The notes beneath the pieces were generated by a model. That model was not told where the DNA came from. It saw nothing but the letters and a program-made list of their open reading frames with translations, and ran no database searches. A program made the translations under genes and the position numbers. A stretch of 64,000 nt of DNA from Sipunculus nudus (lineage: Eukaryota; Annelida; Sipuncula; Golfingiida; Sipunculidae), in NCBI GenBank assembly GCA_026874595.1, contig CM049318.1, positions 23,252,456 to 23,316,455 on the forward strand, read 5' to 3'. Each line of letters opens with the position of its first letter. The stretch's first letter is position 1. Below, piece by piece: positions 22,941 through 64,000 of the stretch.

Positions 22941-24858
22941 TGAGTGGTAATTCTAATTATAGGTACATAACCATTTGCAGAAATATGTGAACTTATCTCA
23001 CCTAATCGATTATTTTTGCCACTTGTGTACAGGTGTAAACAAACGGTCTCAGATCGAAATATTTTCAGGTAACATTGTGTTTTAAGGCAGAAAGGAATTT
23101 TCATTTGTTATACAAAAACTGGTATGTGAACAGGTCCCTTTAATAAATTACTGCTTTGTGTCTTGGTATGCAAAATGACACGTAATGGTCTGTCTAACAA
23201 AGATAAAAAAGATCTGGCATTCCAGTATAGGGTGGATTGAGGATACCGAGTTTGACTTACTCAATAAAAAAAAAAAAGAAAATCAGAATGGGATGGGTGA
23301 AGTGAGGCATAGATGTGGCAAGGGGAAATAGATTGAGATGTGTTGCATCTTAGCATGGGTGTCTGCCACTTAAACATGATTGTAGGTGAAAGAGAAAGCT
23401 ATCCAAGATGTATACGTATGCAAAATATTTTAGGATCATAAGTCATACCACTGCTTATATATAAGTGATGTTTACCCTAGGCAGATGAACAGATTGACAC
23501 CATGTAAAAATGGTTGTTATTAAGGTTACCAAATTTGTATAGCTGTAGAGCTATGTAACATCTGTACTCTTGTATAATTTCAGGCCTATATGTCTGCAGC
23601 GTGAAGATGAATGTAAGTGGCGCCACCTGCAACAAAAAAAGGTATACAAGATATATACATATGCAAACTTTCAGGTGGATAAGTTAAACCACTGCCAAGG
23701 TATGAGTAATTTTATCCCACGGCAGACAAACAGATGGACGCTGTGCAAAAATGGTAGCAGGTGGCGCCACCAGTTTTTTTGTATGATATAAACCTACCAA
23801 AGATTCATAAGCCAAACATTTCAGCCCTATCAGTAAAATGAGTCCAAAGATATGTGGGTTAATGTGTGAATGCAGACGCACGGATGGACGCACCGCAGAG
23901 AGGAAAGGTCAGGGAAAATATTTTGGCACCAGTTCACATCTGACCCAATAATAGGATCAAGTTTCGGAAAATTCGGTCCAGTGGTCTCAGATTTCTATTC
24001 CAAAAATGAACGCCGCGGCGGCGGAACTCAGTCAAAAAATAGTTCTCGCAATACTTTGTCTTGGTGAATATAATAAAAATATGGAACAGTGAATGCAAAT
24101 TTTATGCATGTTTGGCTGAAAGTGAATTAATATGATATTAATTCAGTTGTATAGCTATTTTCATGATTGCGACTGGACATATTTACATGGCTTAACTTGC
24201 AATAAAATAAGCATATTTAACGAAAATGCTTGTTCCGTATTCAAGTTATAAGCCAATGTAGTAAAAGAAGATAACAATGTATACCATCTTAGCAAGAATA
24301 GTAATAGCTTTAACGGGTGCTGTACACATTGTACCAATACATTAAATGTATACCCTACATTTCATTCTCGGATTTCAACATACTGTACACACCAGTATAT
24401 ATAATTTACGTCATATATATGTACGTCCAAGACCACTTGTATTTATTATTTACTGTTGCTCCACTTTGAAGAGTTTTATAATAGGTGTTTAGCCCCTTGC
24501 GATGAAAATGAACTAATACATATCATTTATGTTGATCAATAAAATAAATTTATCATAATGTGATTTAACGTACATCTTCATACTATTAATGTACACGTGA
24601 TTGCAAATCTTATCACATTTTGTATCAGTCTGTATCAAATAATAAATTAATATGATGAAGCTTATTGTGTAAATGTTACTTATGGATAGATAAGTATACT
24701 TCATAATTAATTGAATGCTGCAAACTTTGAAAAATAATTGACATGTACTTGGCTATTATTCCAGAATAGTTCAGTTTCCCCAGGCAAACTTAGGATGTTA
24801 AAAAATCATAAACTATAGCACATTCAATATCAGGCATTTATACGGATTTGAATCAAGA
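22941..24858. other. no gene; dispersed repeat fragments
   Basis: The block at about 23220-24070 contains words shared with other loci: TGAGGCATAGATG...GGCAAGGGGAAATAG (also, inverted, near 9640-9690) and TGGCGCCACC...CAGATGGACGC (similar to the tandem repeat at 43.85-45.66 kb). From 24070 to 24858 the DNA is AT-rich and I recognise nothing. Confidence 0.5.
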
Positions 24859-25254
24859 CACAAGTCGTCTGAGGACAACAAAGCTCATAGGTACGAAGAC
24901 AATCCTTGGCCTTTAACGCCAGAATTATATTTGGGATTCCTAACCCGCTACCCAATACATATATGAAGTATGAAAGCTATGGGGTGAGTTCTTGAAGAGT
25001 TATAAAGAGTTGTCCCTTAACTTTAACCTGAGCTATGTTGGGATCTGTAAAAATCTATACAAATGTTCTCTTATTACTGGCAGAGAATTTATTATATGAT
25101 AAAATCTTTTAATAGTTGTGCTAGGTATTGTCACTGTACATCAGTGTATTAAGTTTAACATAAAGCTAAACGTCGGCCTTAGGGTAAGAGGACACTGAAG
25201 CGCCTCGATATCTAGTTGTAAGTGGACAAGAATGTGCTCCCCCCCCCCCCCTCG
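24859..25254 (+). repeat. dispersed repeat, same family as 54866-55800
   Basis: Begins AAGTCGTCTGAGGACAACA AAGCTC, as does the block at 54870. Both then run through similar text (CCTATGCAATACATATGTGAAATATGAAAGC and GGGATCTG-AAAAT-CT). A C-run lies at about 25239-25250. Confidence 0.6.
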
Positions 25255-26655
25255 TAAATGGCCTCAAAAGGAAGCTAATGAACCTACACTTTGACAAGTT
25301 AGATATTAAGGATGACTAGGCAGCGTTTAGAGATGTAGTCTAATCCACCTCACTGGATGTTCTTGGACCAACAACTATGAGGCACCAGGACTCGTTTGAT
25401 GAGAACGATAACAAGATACAAGGGCTCCTCACAGAAAAACACAGGCTTAACCTTGTGTACCAACGGACCCCACCTTAAGCTAAAAGGAAGCGGCCTTCAC
25501 AAACATCCACCTCTTGGTCCAGACTTAACTGCGCAGCATGCATGATACCTGGCTAAGGGACAAAAAAACTAGAGATCTAGAGATACGCGGATATGCATGA
25601 CTCTAAAAGATCCTATGATGATGCTCTCAATGCTTCCGACTTCCCATTAAGCATCGGCGTAGAACAATCTAGCTCCAACCTTGTTCAGCATGATGTTTGC
25701 TGCATTTCTAATTGACGCTTTTAACAAGGACGATCCTGGAGCCGGTGATAGATGCCGCACAGATGGGAAGGTTCTCAATCTCAGAAGACTGTATGCAGTC
25801 ACGGAAGTCAATCAACCATTATCCGTAACTTGCTATTTGCTGACGACTGCGCCCTGAATGCATCTTCAGAATCAGACATGCAGCACAAAATGGACCAGTT
25901 TTCCCGTGCATGCGACAACATTGGGCTTATCATCAGCATAAAGAAGACAGAAGGGATGCACAAACCAGCACCAGGATAGCAATATAACGAACCCTTCATT
26001 GTGGTGCATGGATCAAATCTGAAGGTGGTGGGACTAAAAATTCACATCGGGGGAGCACATTGTCAAAACAGCAAACATATATGATGAGGTCAACAGCAGA
26101 GTAGCAAAAGCCAGTATTGCTTTGGGTAAACTCCGCCCCAACGTCTGGGAGCGTATACCTTCCATCTTGAAACCAAGATCCAGGCCTACAAGGCATTAGT
26201 CATCACTACCCTGCTGTATGGCTACGAGACATGGATTATCTATGCAAGACAACCGAAGCACTTTCACCTGACCTGCCTTCGTCTACTGATGAATATTACA
26301 TAGCAAGACAAATTTTCTAGAAACTGAGGTCCAAACATGTGCCGACCTCCCATCGATCTGCACCATCTTGCATCGATCCCAGGTCCGATGGGCAGGTCAC
26401 ATTTGCCGCATGCCGGATACAAGACTCTCAAGACAACTTTTGTATGAAGAACTAGTGTCTTGTAAAAGGTAAGCGGAGACGCTACATGGAGAGCCTGAAA
26501 GCGTCACTAAAAAAAAACTATCCATCAATACAGATACATTGGAAAGTCTAGCGCATGATCAAACAGCATGGCGTGCAGCTGCACACATAGGTGCAGTAGA
26601 TAATGAGCACGACTAGCGGAGTCTAGGAGAAAACGTGAGGTCAGCAAGGCGAGGA
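25255..26655 (+). pseudogene. dead LINE fragment (second type), internally deleted
   Basis: Pieces of an endonuclease-reverse transcriptase are readable in order: FRDVV, SLDVLGPTTMRHQDSFDEND, then after a deletion LAPTLFSMMFAAFLIDAFNK, DGKVLNLRRL, LLFADDCALNASSESDMQHK (the F-A-D-D catalytic box, 25828-25890), ISIKKTEGMHKPAPG, and later RSQVRWAGHICRMPDTRLS and MESLKASLK. Stops and frameshifts are frequent, and the central RT domain is largely missing. It is unlike the LINE at 5.5-9.6 kb (FADD instead of YADD, different C-terminus). Clade not assigned. Confidence 0.8.
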
Positions 26656-27337
26656 TGGCAACTATCTCAACAGCAACCACCGATTAAAAGTGTCCAACAT
26701 GTGAGAGGTTCTTCCGTGCCCGGATCGGAAGTCATCTCCGGTGACACAAATTTAGATCAATTACAAAACCTTAATAATCATGGTCGTCTTCCCAAAGCGA
26801 TGGACGAACATCAGCGAATGATATATTCAGCGGTCTACTGGTTGGTAAGAACAATTAAAACGAGGCACCTTGACACCTTGGAATAGATAACCAATGGATG
26901 AGGTATTATATCATACGCATCATAACCCCCACGAAACTCATGATTCGACCCGTGGCTCATTACATATGCAAATGAGTTATATCATTATTACATAATATTT
27001 GTTTTAATTCTTTGGAAGCGGATGACAAATTTTTTATAATATTTTTCTGTTTTCCAAATCTGTAAATGAAATGCTACAATTTTATGAAAACTACAAGTAC
27101 CTATCTTTGATGTTAATCAAGATATAAAAAATTAAATTAATAACTTTACAAAAAAGTTGAGAGGTTGCAATGGAAACGGGTCAATAAATATGCCAAAGAA
27201 CAAATCTATGAAGCCAAGACCTATTTTTTTAAGAATGAGGAGATGACTACATCTATTAAGATGTAGGTTGTGTTTTGTTATACCCCGGTTGGGGTTGCAC
27301 CTATTTCTAAGCCTCTTTTAGGAGGTTGGCCACTAGC
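26656..27337. other. no gene recognised
   Basis: AT-rich spacer between the dead LINE and FMO copy D. The ORF at 26635-26886 overlaps the LINE tail and has no signature. Confidence 0.5.
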
Positions 27338-27873
27338 CGAAGTAATAAACACTAGTAAAGAGATGACATGGTATAGCGACTATCCAACGACAAAAGATTT
27401 TCTGAACTATTGCCACAACTGAAAACTCATGAAATATTTTACAACTTCTATGATTATTTTGAGTTTTTAAGTACATGAGGTAACATGTTTACAGTTTATA
27501 TCTATAGAATATCCATAGTTATCAGTTACAATAAACCTAACGACTGCGACCGGAAAATTTATATCGTTGAAAGCATGAAGCATATCTGACAGAAAATAAT
27601 TTTAATGTCTCATTGTTTGATAACAATTTTACATTTTGCCCATTTAATTTCACTATACGGAAAGGGAATGTTGTCGCTGTTGGAACTTTACATTTAAATT
27701 TCTTATTGGCACCGTGGAGTGTTGTCAAATATTAAAGTGAATTTTTCAGAGAATTTTTATTCAATAATTTTTTTTTAACTTCCACTCAATACTATTATTA
27801 TCATTGCATCTTTTTTTATCAGGTTTAGTTCGTCTTGGTTTGTACAGGTCACCATACCAACACTAAAAACAAG

Positions 27874-30800
27874 GGACCCATGGGTCACTGTGCTCAGCTG
27901 AAGTTGACCTTGAAGGTAAAAATTTAAAATAATATCAAACAGAGATAAAGTGTAAGAGGAAGAGGTAATATAGGCCTTGGTTGGTTCATATGATTGGTTT
28001 GTATTGATGAGCACGAAATCGTTGCAAATAATATTTTGTGACCTGACCATGTGTTTCCTAATGCTGAAACTGAAGCATGCGAGCAGTTTGTGAACAAATG
28101 ATCTGTACTATTACCAAGATCATTAGTTGGCTTTTTGATTAACTGTTGACATTTCAGTAGTTTACACATTCGTTCAATTGAATCTATTTTTTTATAATAA
28201 ATATTATTAAATATATGTACTTTTTTATTTTATGAAATGTATACAGTTGAAATATAACTAATGTCCCCAGTCCACCGATGAAAGGACTGGGTGGGGGGGG
28301 GGTGAAATGGTGGGAGTTACAACATTTCTGTATTATTATAGTGTATATACATGGGAATTTCACTAAATTCAACATGCTTACATGATAAAACAAGGGACCC
28401 ATGGGTCACGGCGCTCAGCTGTTATATATGATAAAAATATGATTTGGGAAAGAGGCACATGCTTGTGTGGTAATAAATATAAGCTTTATTATGAGTTGTT
28501 GGTGTTTAGCTTATGTATGATTTTGATAGTATCTTTGGAGACAGGGAAGAGGATTGATTTCATTTATTTTATTAACAAATGGAGAGCTATTGTCACACAG
28601 ATTTCGACTTGGCCATATAACTTATAAGCAGCACATATAATAAAAGAGTTCAACTATTTATTAAAATTTAATAACAAATATTGTGCCAATATAATTTTTA
28701 TTAAAAAAAAATAAGAAAAAAATTATTTGATTTTTAAAATAAAATATAACTGAAATGATTATTGAAATAATATTATAGAATATATTCATGAATGCATTCA
28801 TGAATACATTTTGAAAGTATCTGCACTGGTATTCAAATACTTTCATTTTTACCTGAATTCCCATTCTTATGCAATAAAATTTTTTAATGCAGTACATATT
28901 CATATTCGTATTCAAATACATTTGCAAAGCATTTCGCACCATGTCTAGTATTTATTCAGTTTTAGCCAAACAAAGATATTGAGAATCCAGAATATACAAA
29001 ATTCACAAATTTAAAAAATGACCATAAGTACCTGGTTTTATGGCTTTTATTTATATTAAAAAAATAAACGTAATATATTCACTTTGGACTACTTTCATAT
29101 CAATCTACACACTTGACACAGTTGGAATCTAGATCAATATTATCAACTGCATCTTTGTCTATCATTAATTTCCTTCATCTGATCCCTAATGATTAGTAAT
29201 GAATAATATGATTTATTTTTTTTTAACATTAAAATTTCACTGAAAAATACCATAGGTGACTGCATGGTGTTATTTGGAATAACATTGACATTGACATTCT
29301 ATCCATCCATACAAGATTCTTACATCATCAGTAACTGCAAGTTAATTTTCTGTTACTCATCAACTAACAAATTCCTTTTCTATTAATATTTCTTTAATTT
29401 TTTATTAAAAAAAAACAATACAATATTAGTAATTTATTGTTTATTGTTATGTTGTTTTTCAAAACAACTACTAGATGAGTTGGGTTAGACACCTGGATCA
29501 ACTGTGGCTGGGCATTTGCTGCCTGGCTGCCCCAGTGTATGCTTCGCTCAAGCATGCGTAATCTGATGAAAGGTCAACATACAGGTGACTGAAGAGGGGC
29601 TGGAGTAAGCCTGGGTCTGACATGGTCTCATAAAAACATTAATAAAAGCTACAATATTTGGCCAATTTCTTTCAGCTTTCTAAACTACAAAGATGAAATC
29701 CTTATGTGTGCATGATATGAAAATTATATCAACAGTGCTCTCAGGAAACAAATGTGCCATGGTCAAATTTGGGCAAAATTTAAGGTACTAATTTTATATT
29801 TATACTAATAACTTATAAAATTTGAAAAATTCAGAACTAATTTTTGGTATTCAATTGAATCTTGATTAAAAATGTTACATCCCTGACAAAAAATCTCTAG
29901 CTTCAGCAATCCTCTTGTTAAGGGAGTAAATATATTTCTTGATTTTTTTAAAAAGTGCATTATGTTTGGGCCCATAACTTAAAACAATTATGCAATACTG
30001 ACATCATTTCTGGCATGTGCATAGCGAATGTATAGAAAAATATGTATATTATATATGATCAAAGTCAGATCAGTGGTTTTGATATTAGGCAGTCTTACAG
30101 TGTAACAATGGGTTTTTAATGGAAAAATGAAGTTTTTCATTAATATTTCGAAGGAATTAAGTCCTAGCGATCAAATTCTTGGCATGGTAGTGGATTTTGG
30201 AGACATCTAACTGTATGCTTAATTTAAGGAACTTAGAGCTGAAGCTGGGGAGCTCAGCTCTAGCAAACTGCATAACACTAGCTTGATGTAAACATGTGAT
30301 GTGATGTGACATGGTGCTTGAAAACTTGAATAAAATCTACAGTTTTTGATCAACTGGTTTCAAATTTTTAGGTGCTAACAGACATAATGCTAACAAAAAC
30401 ATGCTGTGAAAATTAAATCCACAGTACTTACAAGAAAAATACGTGCCATGGTCAAACTTGGGCAAAATTTAAGGTACCAATTTTATATTTTTGCCAATAT
30501 TTAAAAAAATTTAACAGATTTTGATTTTTGGTATACAATTAAATTTTGATCAATTAAAGTTGTATTACTGAAAAAAAGTCCCTACCTTAAACACTTTTGG
30601 TCTTAAGTGACCAAATATCTTTCCTGATTTTTTTACAAAGTCCATTATGTTTGGGCCCATAACTTTTTTAAATTAAATAATACTGACTTAATTTCTGGCA
30701 TGTACATAGGCACTATATAGAGGAATATTTATGGTAAACATGAAGAAAACCAGATGAGTGGTTTTCATATTTGGCAGTCCTGAAGTGTAAAAAATAGATT

Positions 30801-32880
30801 TCTAATCAAACATTGAGGTTTTTCCTTAATATCTCAAAGGAATGAAGTCTTATTCGCCCAATTTTCGGCAAGGTAGGAGATTTTGGGGACATCTAACTGT
30901 ATGGCGATTTTCAGATTCGTAGGTCCAATAGTGGTGAAATGTGCCAGTCTTACGGACGGACATCCAGACGGACAGACGGCAAGACAGACGGACAGACGGA
31001 CAGACAGACGGACGACGGACAATGGACCAGGATTATAGCTCAGATGACTTATACTTAAAAAAGGACAGACAGATTGGTAGACAAAACAAGCCGATAAAAT
31101 ATGAAGTTTCAATTATTTCTTTATTTATTGTATCAAATTTTTTAAAGTTTAATACCTGCAATAATACACAACTGAATTTATAGTTTGCTTTCAAATTTCA
31201 GACTTAAATAGCTTAATTCCAAACACACACAGCATATAAAAGTTATTTCAACAGCGCTTATAGGAAAAATTTCATAATTAATATATATTTAACGATAATG
31301 GAGAGATGATGGACAGAGCTGATCACTTTATTTTCCATTCTCCTAAGGAAGAAATATGTTTCAATAAGATCTTAATTTTTTTCTAATCATATTATTTTTT
31401 AATTAAATAAATTTTACACATTAGCAATAAAAGCTTATGTCCCAGTGCACAGAAATCAATGGCAGCGGGGGGGGGGGGTGAGGGGGGAGATGGTGGGATT
31501 AACAACACTTCTGCATATACATACAAGGCAAAAAAAGCCCAATCTCCAATTCTGCTGAGGCAGGAAAATAATGAACAAATGTTTGTATTAAATCCTCATT
31601 TTTTTATCACATCCATTTTTCTTATTATAAGTTTATATTTCTATACATTTCCAATACAACATATATATCTGAATATAAAAGTTGATTCATAATTCTAAAT
31701 TGCATCATCATAAATCTCAATCTTGTCAGACAACACCACATCATGCATACAAATGACTATTTATTTTTTACCACAAAAATATATCTTTTAAATCTGCAAA
31801 ACAATAAATATCTAAAAATAATACTTGATTCAGATTTCACAATTTTAAATTGTGCCTTTATTTATCCATAATTTGCTTCATATTTTATAAATTTAAGCAT
31901 ACTGATAGGTTTAATTATATTTGTTAAAATAATTTAAAAGAAAACTGATTTCTTTAAAAATGCTACATTAAAACAACATGGCATCTGCTGGATTACACCT
32001 CGAATTATTTGTTCAAGGGAAGTTTTTGTATATTGGAGTAGAAATAGCATTTCAATAAAGGAGATACAGTGAAAACAATAACAATTACTGCATAACACTT
32101 GGTGGGTTGGCTTTGCTGGGGTGGGGGGGGGGGGGTGATTGGCGTGGTGATATAGAATAACTGTACACCTGTCACAGCAGGGGATCTCCCCCAGTGACTG
32201 TAACGAATCAGAAACCCTGGCATAGCGGACTTCCAGTGACCTGGAATGGGACCCCGCATCAGGACAAAGCAAATGACTACAATGTAGCCTCAAGAAAACA
32301 TCAATAACTTGCCTAATTTTCAAGCTATTATTTTCAAATTTATTGTACTGATTTTATTTTTATGCTAATAACTTAAAAATTTACAAAATTCAGATCTAAT
32401 TTTGGGTGAACAATTGAAACTTAGTTAAAAAAAGTAATATACTTGGGAAAATAATATCTAGTTTCAAAATTTTTCATGTTAAGCGAGTTGAGTCCATTAT
32501 GTTAATGCCCATAACTTAAAGGAATTATACTAAACAGAATTAATTTATTGCATGTATATAGGAAATATACAGGAGATTACTTCCAGTAATTATTAAGAAA
32601 AACAGATAAGCAGTTTTGAAATTAGGCAGTCCTGAAGTGTGATATTAGGTTTTTAATGGAAATTTGAGGTATTTCCCAACTATCTCGAAGGAACAAAGTC
32701 ATATTGACCCAATTTTCGGTTTTTCGAGATTTTGGGGACATCTCACAGTATGACGAATTTTGGATTCATAGGAATCAAGCGGTTTCAAAACATGCCAGTC
32801 TAACGGCCAGAGAGATGGACAGACAGCAAACAGACAACGGACCAGGACTATAGCTCAGATCATTTATAGTCAGCTGAGCT
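27874..32880 (+). mobile_element. outer nested repeat inserted in FMO-D exon 2 (rolling-circle/pearl-like)
   Basis: The head begins GGGACCCATGGGTCAC followed by GCTCAGCTGAA, and the tail ends TATAGTCAGCTGAGCT. Head and tail hold CAGCTGAGC in inverted orientation, i.e. subterminal inverted repeats. AACAAG occurs on both sides (27868-27873 and 32881-32886), which may be a target duplication or partly element sequence. A microsatellite-like GGACAGACAG tract precedes the tail. No transposase or Rep/helicase frame was seen, so it is non-autonomous. Confidence 0.7.
28395..31081 (+). mobile_element. inner nested copy of the same repeat superfamily
   Basis: A second head (GGGACCCATGGGTCACGGCG then CTCAGCTG) starts at 28395. 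The copy ends after an ACGG/ACAG microsatellite (about 30950-31020) and a TATAGCTCAGATGACTTATA tail lacking the final CAGCTGAGC. CAAAACAAG after it echoes AAAACAAG before it. The body is homologous to 41295-43667, and its 5' part to 38976-39443. Confidence 0.65.
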
Positions 32881-33237
32881 AACAAGAAATTTGAAGGACA
32901 GGATTTGTTCAAGGGGTTCATTGCAAAAAGTCAAGACTTGAAGAGAGGAACTTACTTTTATGGTCAACGAGTAGTTGTCATAGGACAACTACTACAGACG
33001 ATTAATTCTGCCATGGACTCGGCCAGTGAGATTGCCCCTACTACAAAACAGGTTAGCTGCCATGTGAATCCACATTTTTACTGAGCTTATGATATGGCTT
33101 ATTCTTTTACAAACTTTCGTTTTTGCATTCATTTAAAATATGTGCAAAAGTTCTGAGTATTTACCAGAAATGAAGGTCCCATACAAAGAGGGACAGGGTG
33201 CAATGTCAAGGGCAACCAACAGCCCCCACCCCCCTTT

Positions 33238-33286
33238 TCACAATACACACATCATAAGAACTATATTACAAAGAAAAAGTTTTATT
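33238..33286 (-). terminator. DDX42 polyadenylation signal
   Basis: On the minus strand AATAAA (33281-33286) is followed within ~35 bases by a GU-rich stretch, GATGTGTGTATTGTG (33238-33252), then a G-run. This is the expected signal plus downstream element. Cleavage would fall near 33255-33265. Confidence 0.6.
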
Positions 33287-35005
33287 TCCATATTTACAAA
33301 TGTACAAAATTCACAATGGTCAAGAGTTTCTCTCTGTGCAAAGTTCAAATGATTCCCTGGAGCATGGTAAGGAGGTCCACCCTTTGTTTTATCCATAAAG
33401 GCTTCTCCATTCTGACATATCAAATCTACATCATGAGCATTATTTGAACTTTAAAACATCAAGTGTAGTAGAAATATTGCAAAAGTAAAACTTATTTGCC
33501 ACACCAAGATTTTCTTGACCATGCTATTCCCATATTGATCTGACCTGGCCTTTCAAATGGACATAACCTGATATACTGTCTGGGAAAAGTTAGCATCTTT
33601 CAGCATGATAAAAGAATGGGTTGATGTACTGGTTAATGAAATGCCTGGAATATCATTTAAAATATAAGTTTCTTGGCGTTAAAACGCTCAATCTGCCAGG
33701 AGAAATGGAAACTTTCTGTGTATTATGAAGCTTTCATTGACAATATGCAAAGAAATTAACACACCTGATTTTGTTTTGCAAAGGAATATTGAAAAATTCA
33801 TAGTTCAGTGATAAGATCAGAAATCTTTGTTATGGAAGTCCATCTCAAAACTGCTTGATAAGAAAGCCCCTTTTATACACAAACATCAAACAACAAACAG
33901 CAAAGATGACAGAATTCTCTTCTCTTTTTCTGTTCCTTGAGAATATGAACATCCATTAAAACTATTCCATCAGCATCTGCAGTTGATGCCTACTTTTTTA
34001 CTCCCACTGCCAGCAACTACTTAAATTGTATCAAACGTATTAAATACAAACTGGCAACACATCCCCATAAATAATTTTAAGAGGACACAGCTAGTGATAA
34101 CATGAAAACATCCATTTTTAATTAAAGCTTTAGCGTTTATACAACAAATATTGTATTATTTCCTTTGATAAAGCAGAATGGATTCTTTTTGCAAAACATT
34201 TGTATGCATAAAATAACTTATTTAACATATCTGCATGCTAACAGAGTTTTTCATTGATCATGACAATGATAGATGAACAAAGATATATACTGATAACACA
34301 AGCAAAATGTGAAGTATGTTAAAATATACTGGCATTTCAGTTAAGAACCTCAAAAACAGTATAACATAACAGAATATCACCTAACATTTTGAATGTGAAC
34401 CTCTACCATTTATCAAGTCCTATACCCGATTTAATTGTTACACTGAATATCATATAGATATCCTGCCATATGCAATCTCTTACGCATGATATGAGAGATC
34501 CAACTATTGTTAGGAAAATACAAAATAGCACTATAAGGTACATAAAGACTACCTGCATACACAGCATCTTTTAATAAAAGCAAACTCAAGTGCAAATTTC
34601 CCGATAATTTTGTTAAAATCGGCTGCGTGAGCTGACATTTAACACTATATGTTTACGTCCAGAGTTCAGACCTTTGCAAATTTGCATATATCAGTGTATA
34701 ACACCACTGAATAATGGACTTTGGGTGTTTGCACTGTAAGCAGTAAACACATTTGTCCAATTCTTATTGAAGCAAACACCCTAAATGATACTACATGTGT
34801 AAACTTTAACTGTTGATACATTTGGCAGTACTGATGCTTTGTTTTTCTAGCTGCCCTTGATCCAGACAATCTGCAGCTTAAGTTGAATCTGACACTGAAA
34901 TGTGCCGCTTTCCTCAGCAATTATTGTAATGGCTGCTGCACTGTGATACACTGTGCTGTGGCATCCCCTGTAGGAGTAATGATGAACCAGAATTGTTCCA
35001 TTATT
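33265..35005 (-). other. DDX42: DDX42 3' untranslated region (inferred)
   Basis: The stretch of about 1.7 kb between the TGA and the first good poly(A) signal is AT-rich, free of recognisable repeat heads or tails, and has no convincing frame on either strand. A single long 3' UTR is the simplest reading. Confidence 0.5.
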
Positions 35006-63783
<28,778 letters not shown>

Positions 63784-64000
63784 CTTCACTGACCTGTAAA
63801 AGACTGATAAAGACATGATGTTTAATAAATTATAAATAAATATATTTTGTTAATCTGCATATGTTGCAGTCTCAATTAGGCCACCTTTGTACACAGTTGC
63901 CAGATGCATTTCATTAAACGACAAAATCATAAAGGGTTATCAGATGGTTAAGTAAGAATGGTAGAATCTCTGATCTCTGGTCAGCTGCATGCTTTCTGAA

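Larger units (their letters stand above)
27338..33051 (+). pseudogene. FMO copy D: pseudogene split by nested repeats
   Basis: Three blocks match copy B. 27338-27479 is the 3' part of exon 1 (VINTSKEMTWYSDYP with a TGA before KLMKYF, and a frameshift near the end), ending at a GTAACA donor. 27823-27870 is the middle of exon 2 (FVLVCTGHHTNTKN) after an internal deletion. 32881-33051 is the rest of exon 2 (KKFEGQDLFKG..., LKRGTYFYGQRVVV, NSAMDSASEIAPTTKQ). The two exon-2 pieces are separated by about 5.0 kb of repeats. Exons 3-5 are absent before the convergent DDX42 3' end. Confidence 0.9.

Noticed and set aside
28661-28942. Recurring minus-strand ORF (also at 39229 and 41352)
   Set aside because: Occurs wherever the same repeat copy occurs, differs in frame and length between copies, and lacks domains. 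It is repeat sequence by chance open.
27868-32886. AACAAG as a firm target-site duplication
   Set aside because: Kept only as a possibility. ACAAG precedes nearly every head of this family, so it may be element sequence, and other copies lack it on the right side.

Overview
The window is animal (metazoan) nuclear DNA. It has spliced genes with GT-AG introns, a multi-exon DEAD-box helicase, a flavin-containing monooxygenase (FMO) cluster, LINE retrotransposons, and many AT-rich repeats and (TA)n microsatellites. Non-autonomous repeats with ACGGAC-type microsatellites, a palindromic GACCCATGGGTC head and tandem cores resemble the pearl-type repeats of bivalves. A bivalve or other mollusc is therefore my best guess, inferred from repeat style and not from any search. 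No prokaryotic, CRISPR, rRNA or tRNA features were seen.

Layout. 1-3.1 kb: microsatellites and unassigned DNA. 3.1-3.5 kb: a promoter-like CRE/TATA pair before a small ORF. 4.0-9.6 kb (- strand): two terminal-inverted-repeat (TIR) elements and a LINE with an intact 1129-residue endonuclease/reverse-transcriptase ORF, plus an ORF1 fragment upstream. 10.2-33.1 kb (+ strand): a cluster of four FMO copies. A (10.2-13.0), C (14.4-15.6) and D (27.3-33.1) are pseudogenes. B (18.5-22.7) is nearly intact, with open first, second, fourth and last exons, but lacks a good start to its third coding exon. Between B and D lies a dead LINE of a second type. Exon 2 of D is split by about 5 kb of nested repeats.

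33.2-63.8 kb (- strand) is one gene, the DDX42 (SF3b125) RNA-helicase orthologue. I assembled it from 18 coding exons with consistent phases into a 735-residue protein carrying all the expected DEAD-box motifs and a terminal KRKKTRWDA-like motif. Its 3' end is convergent with FMO-D. The introns hold several transposable elements: a hAT-like element with a perfect 8-bp target duplication, a TA-flanked TIR element, nested rolling-circle-like repeats, a ~270-bp tandem repeat, and two recent ~190-bp tandem duplications, one of which copies a splice donor.

The FMO cluster and DDX42 are functionally unrelated neighbours: xenobiotic oxidation at the ER versus nuclear RNA remodelling linked to U2 snRNP. 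I saw no new multi-gene system. The unusual content is transposon architecture and gene birth and death.
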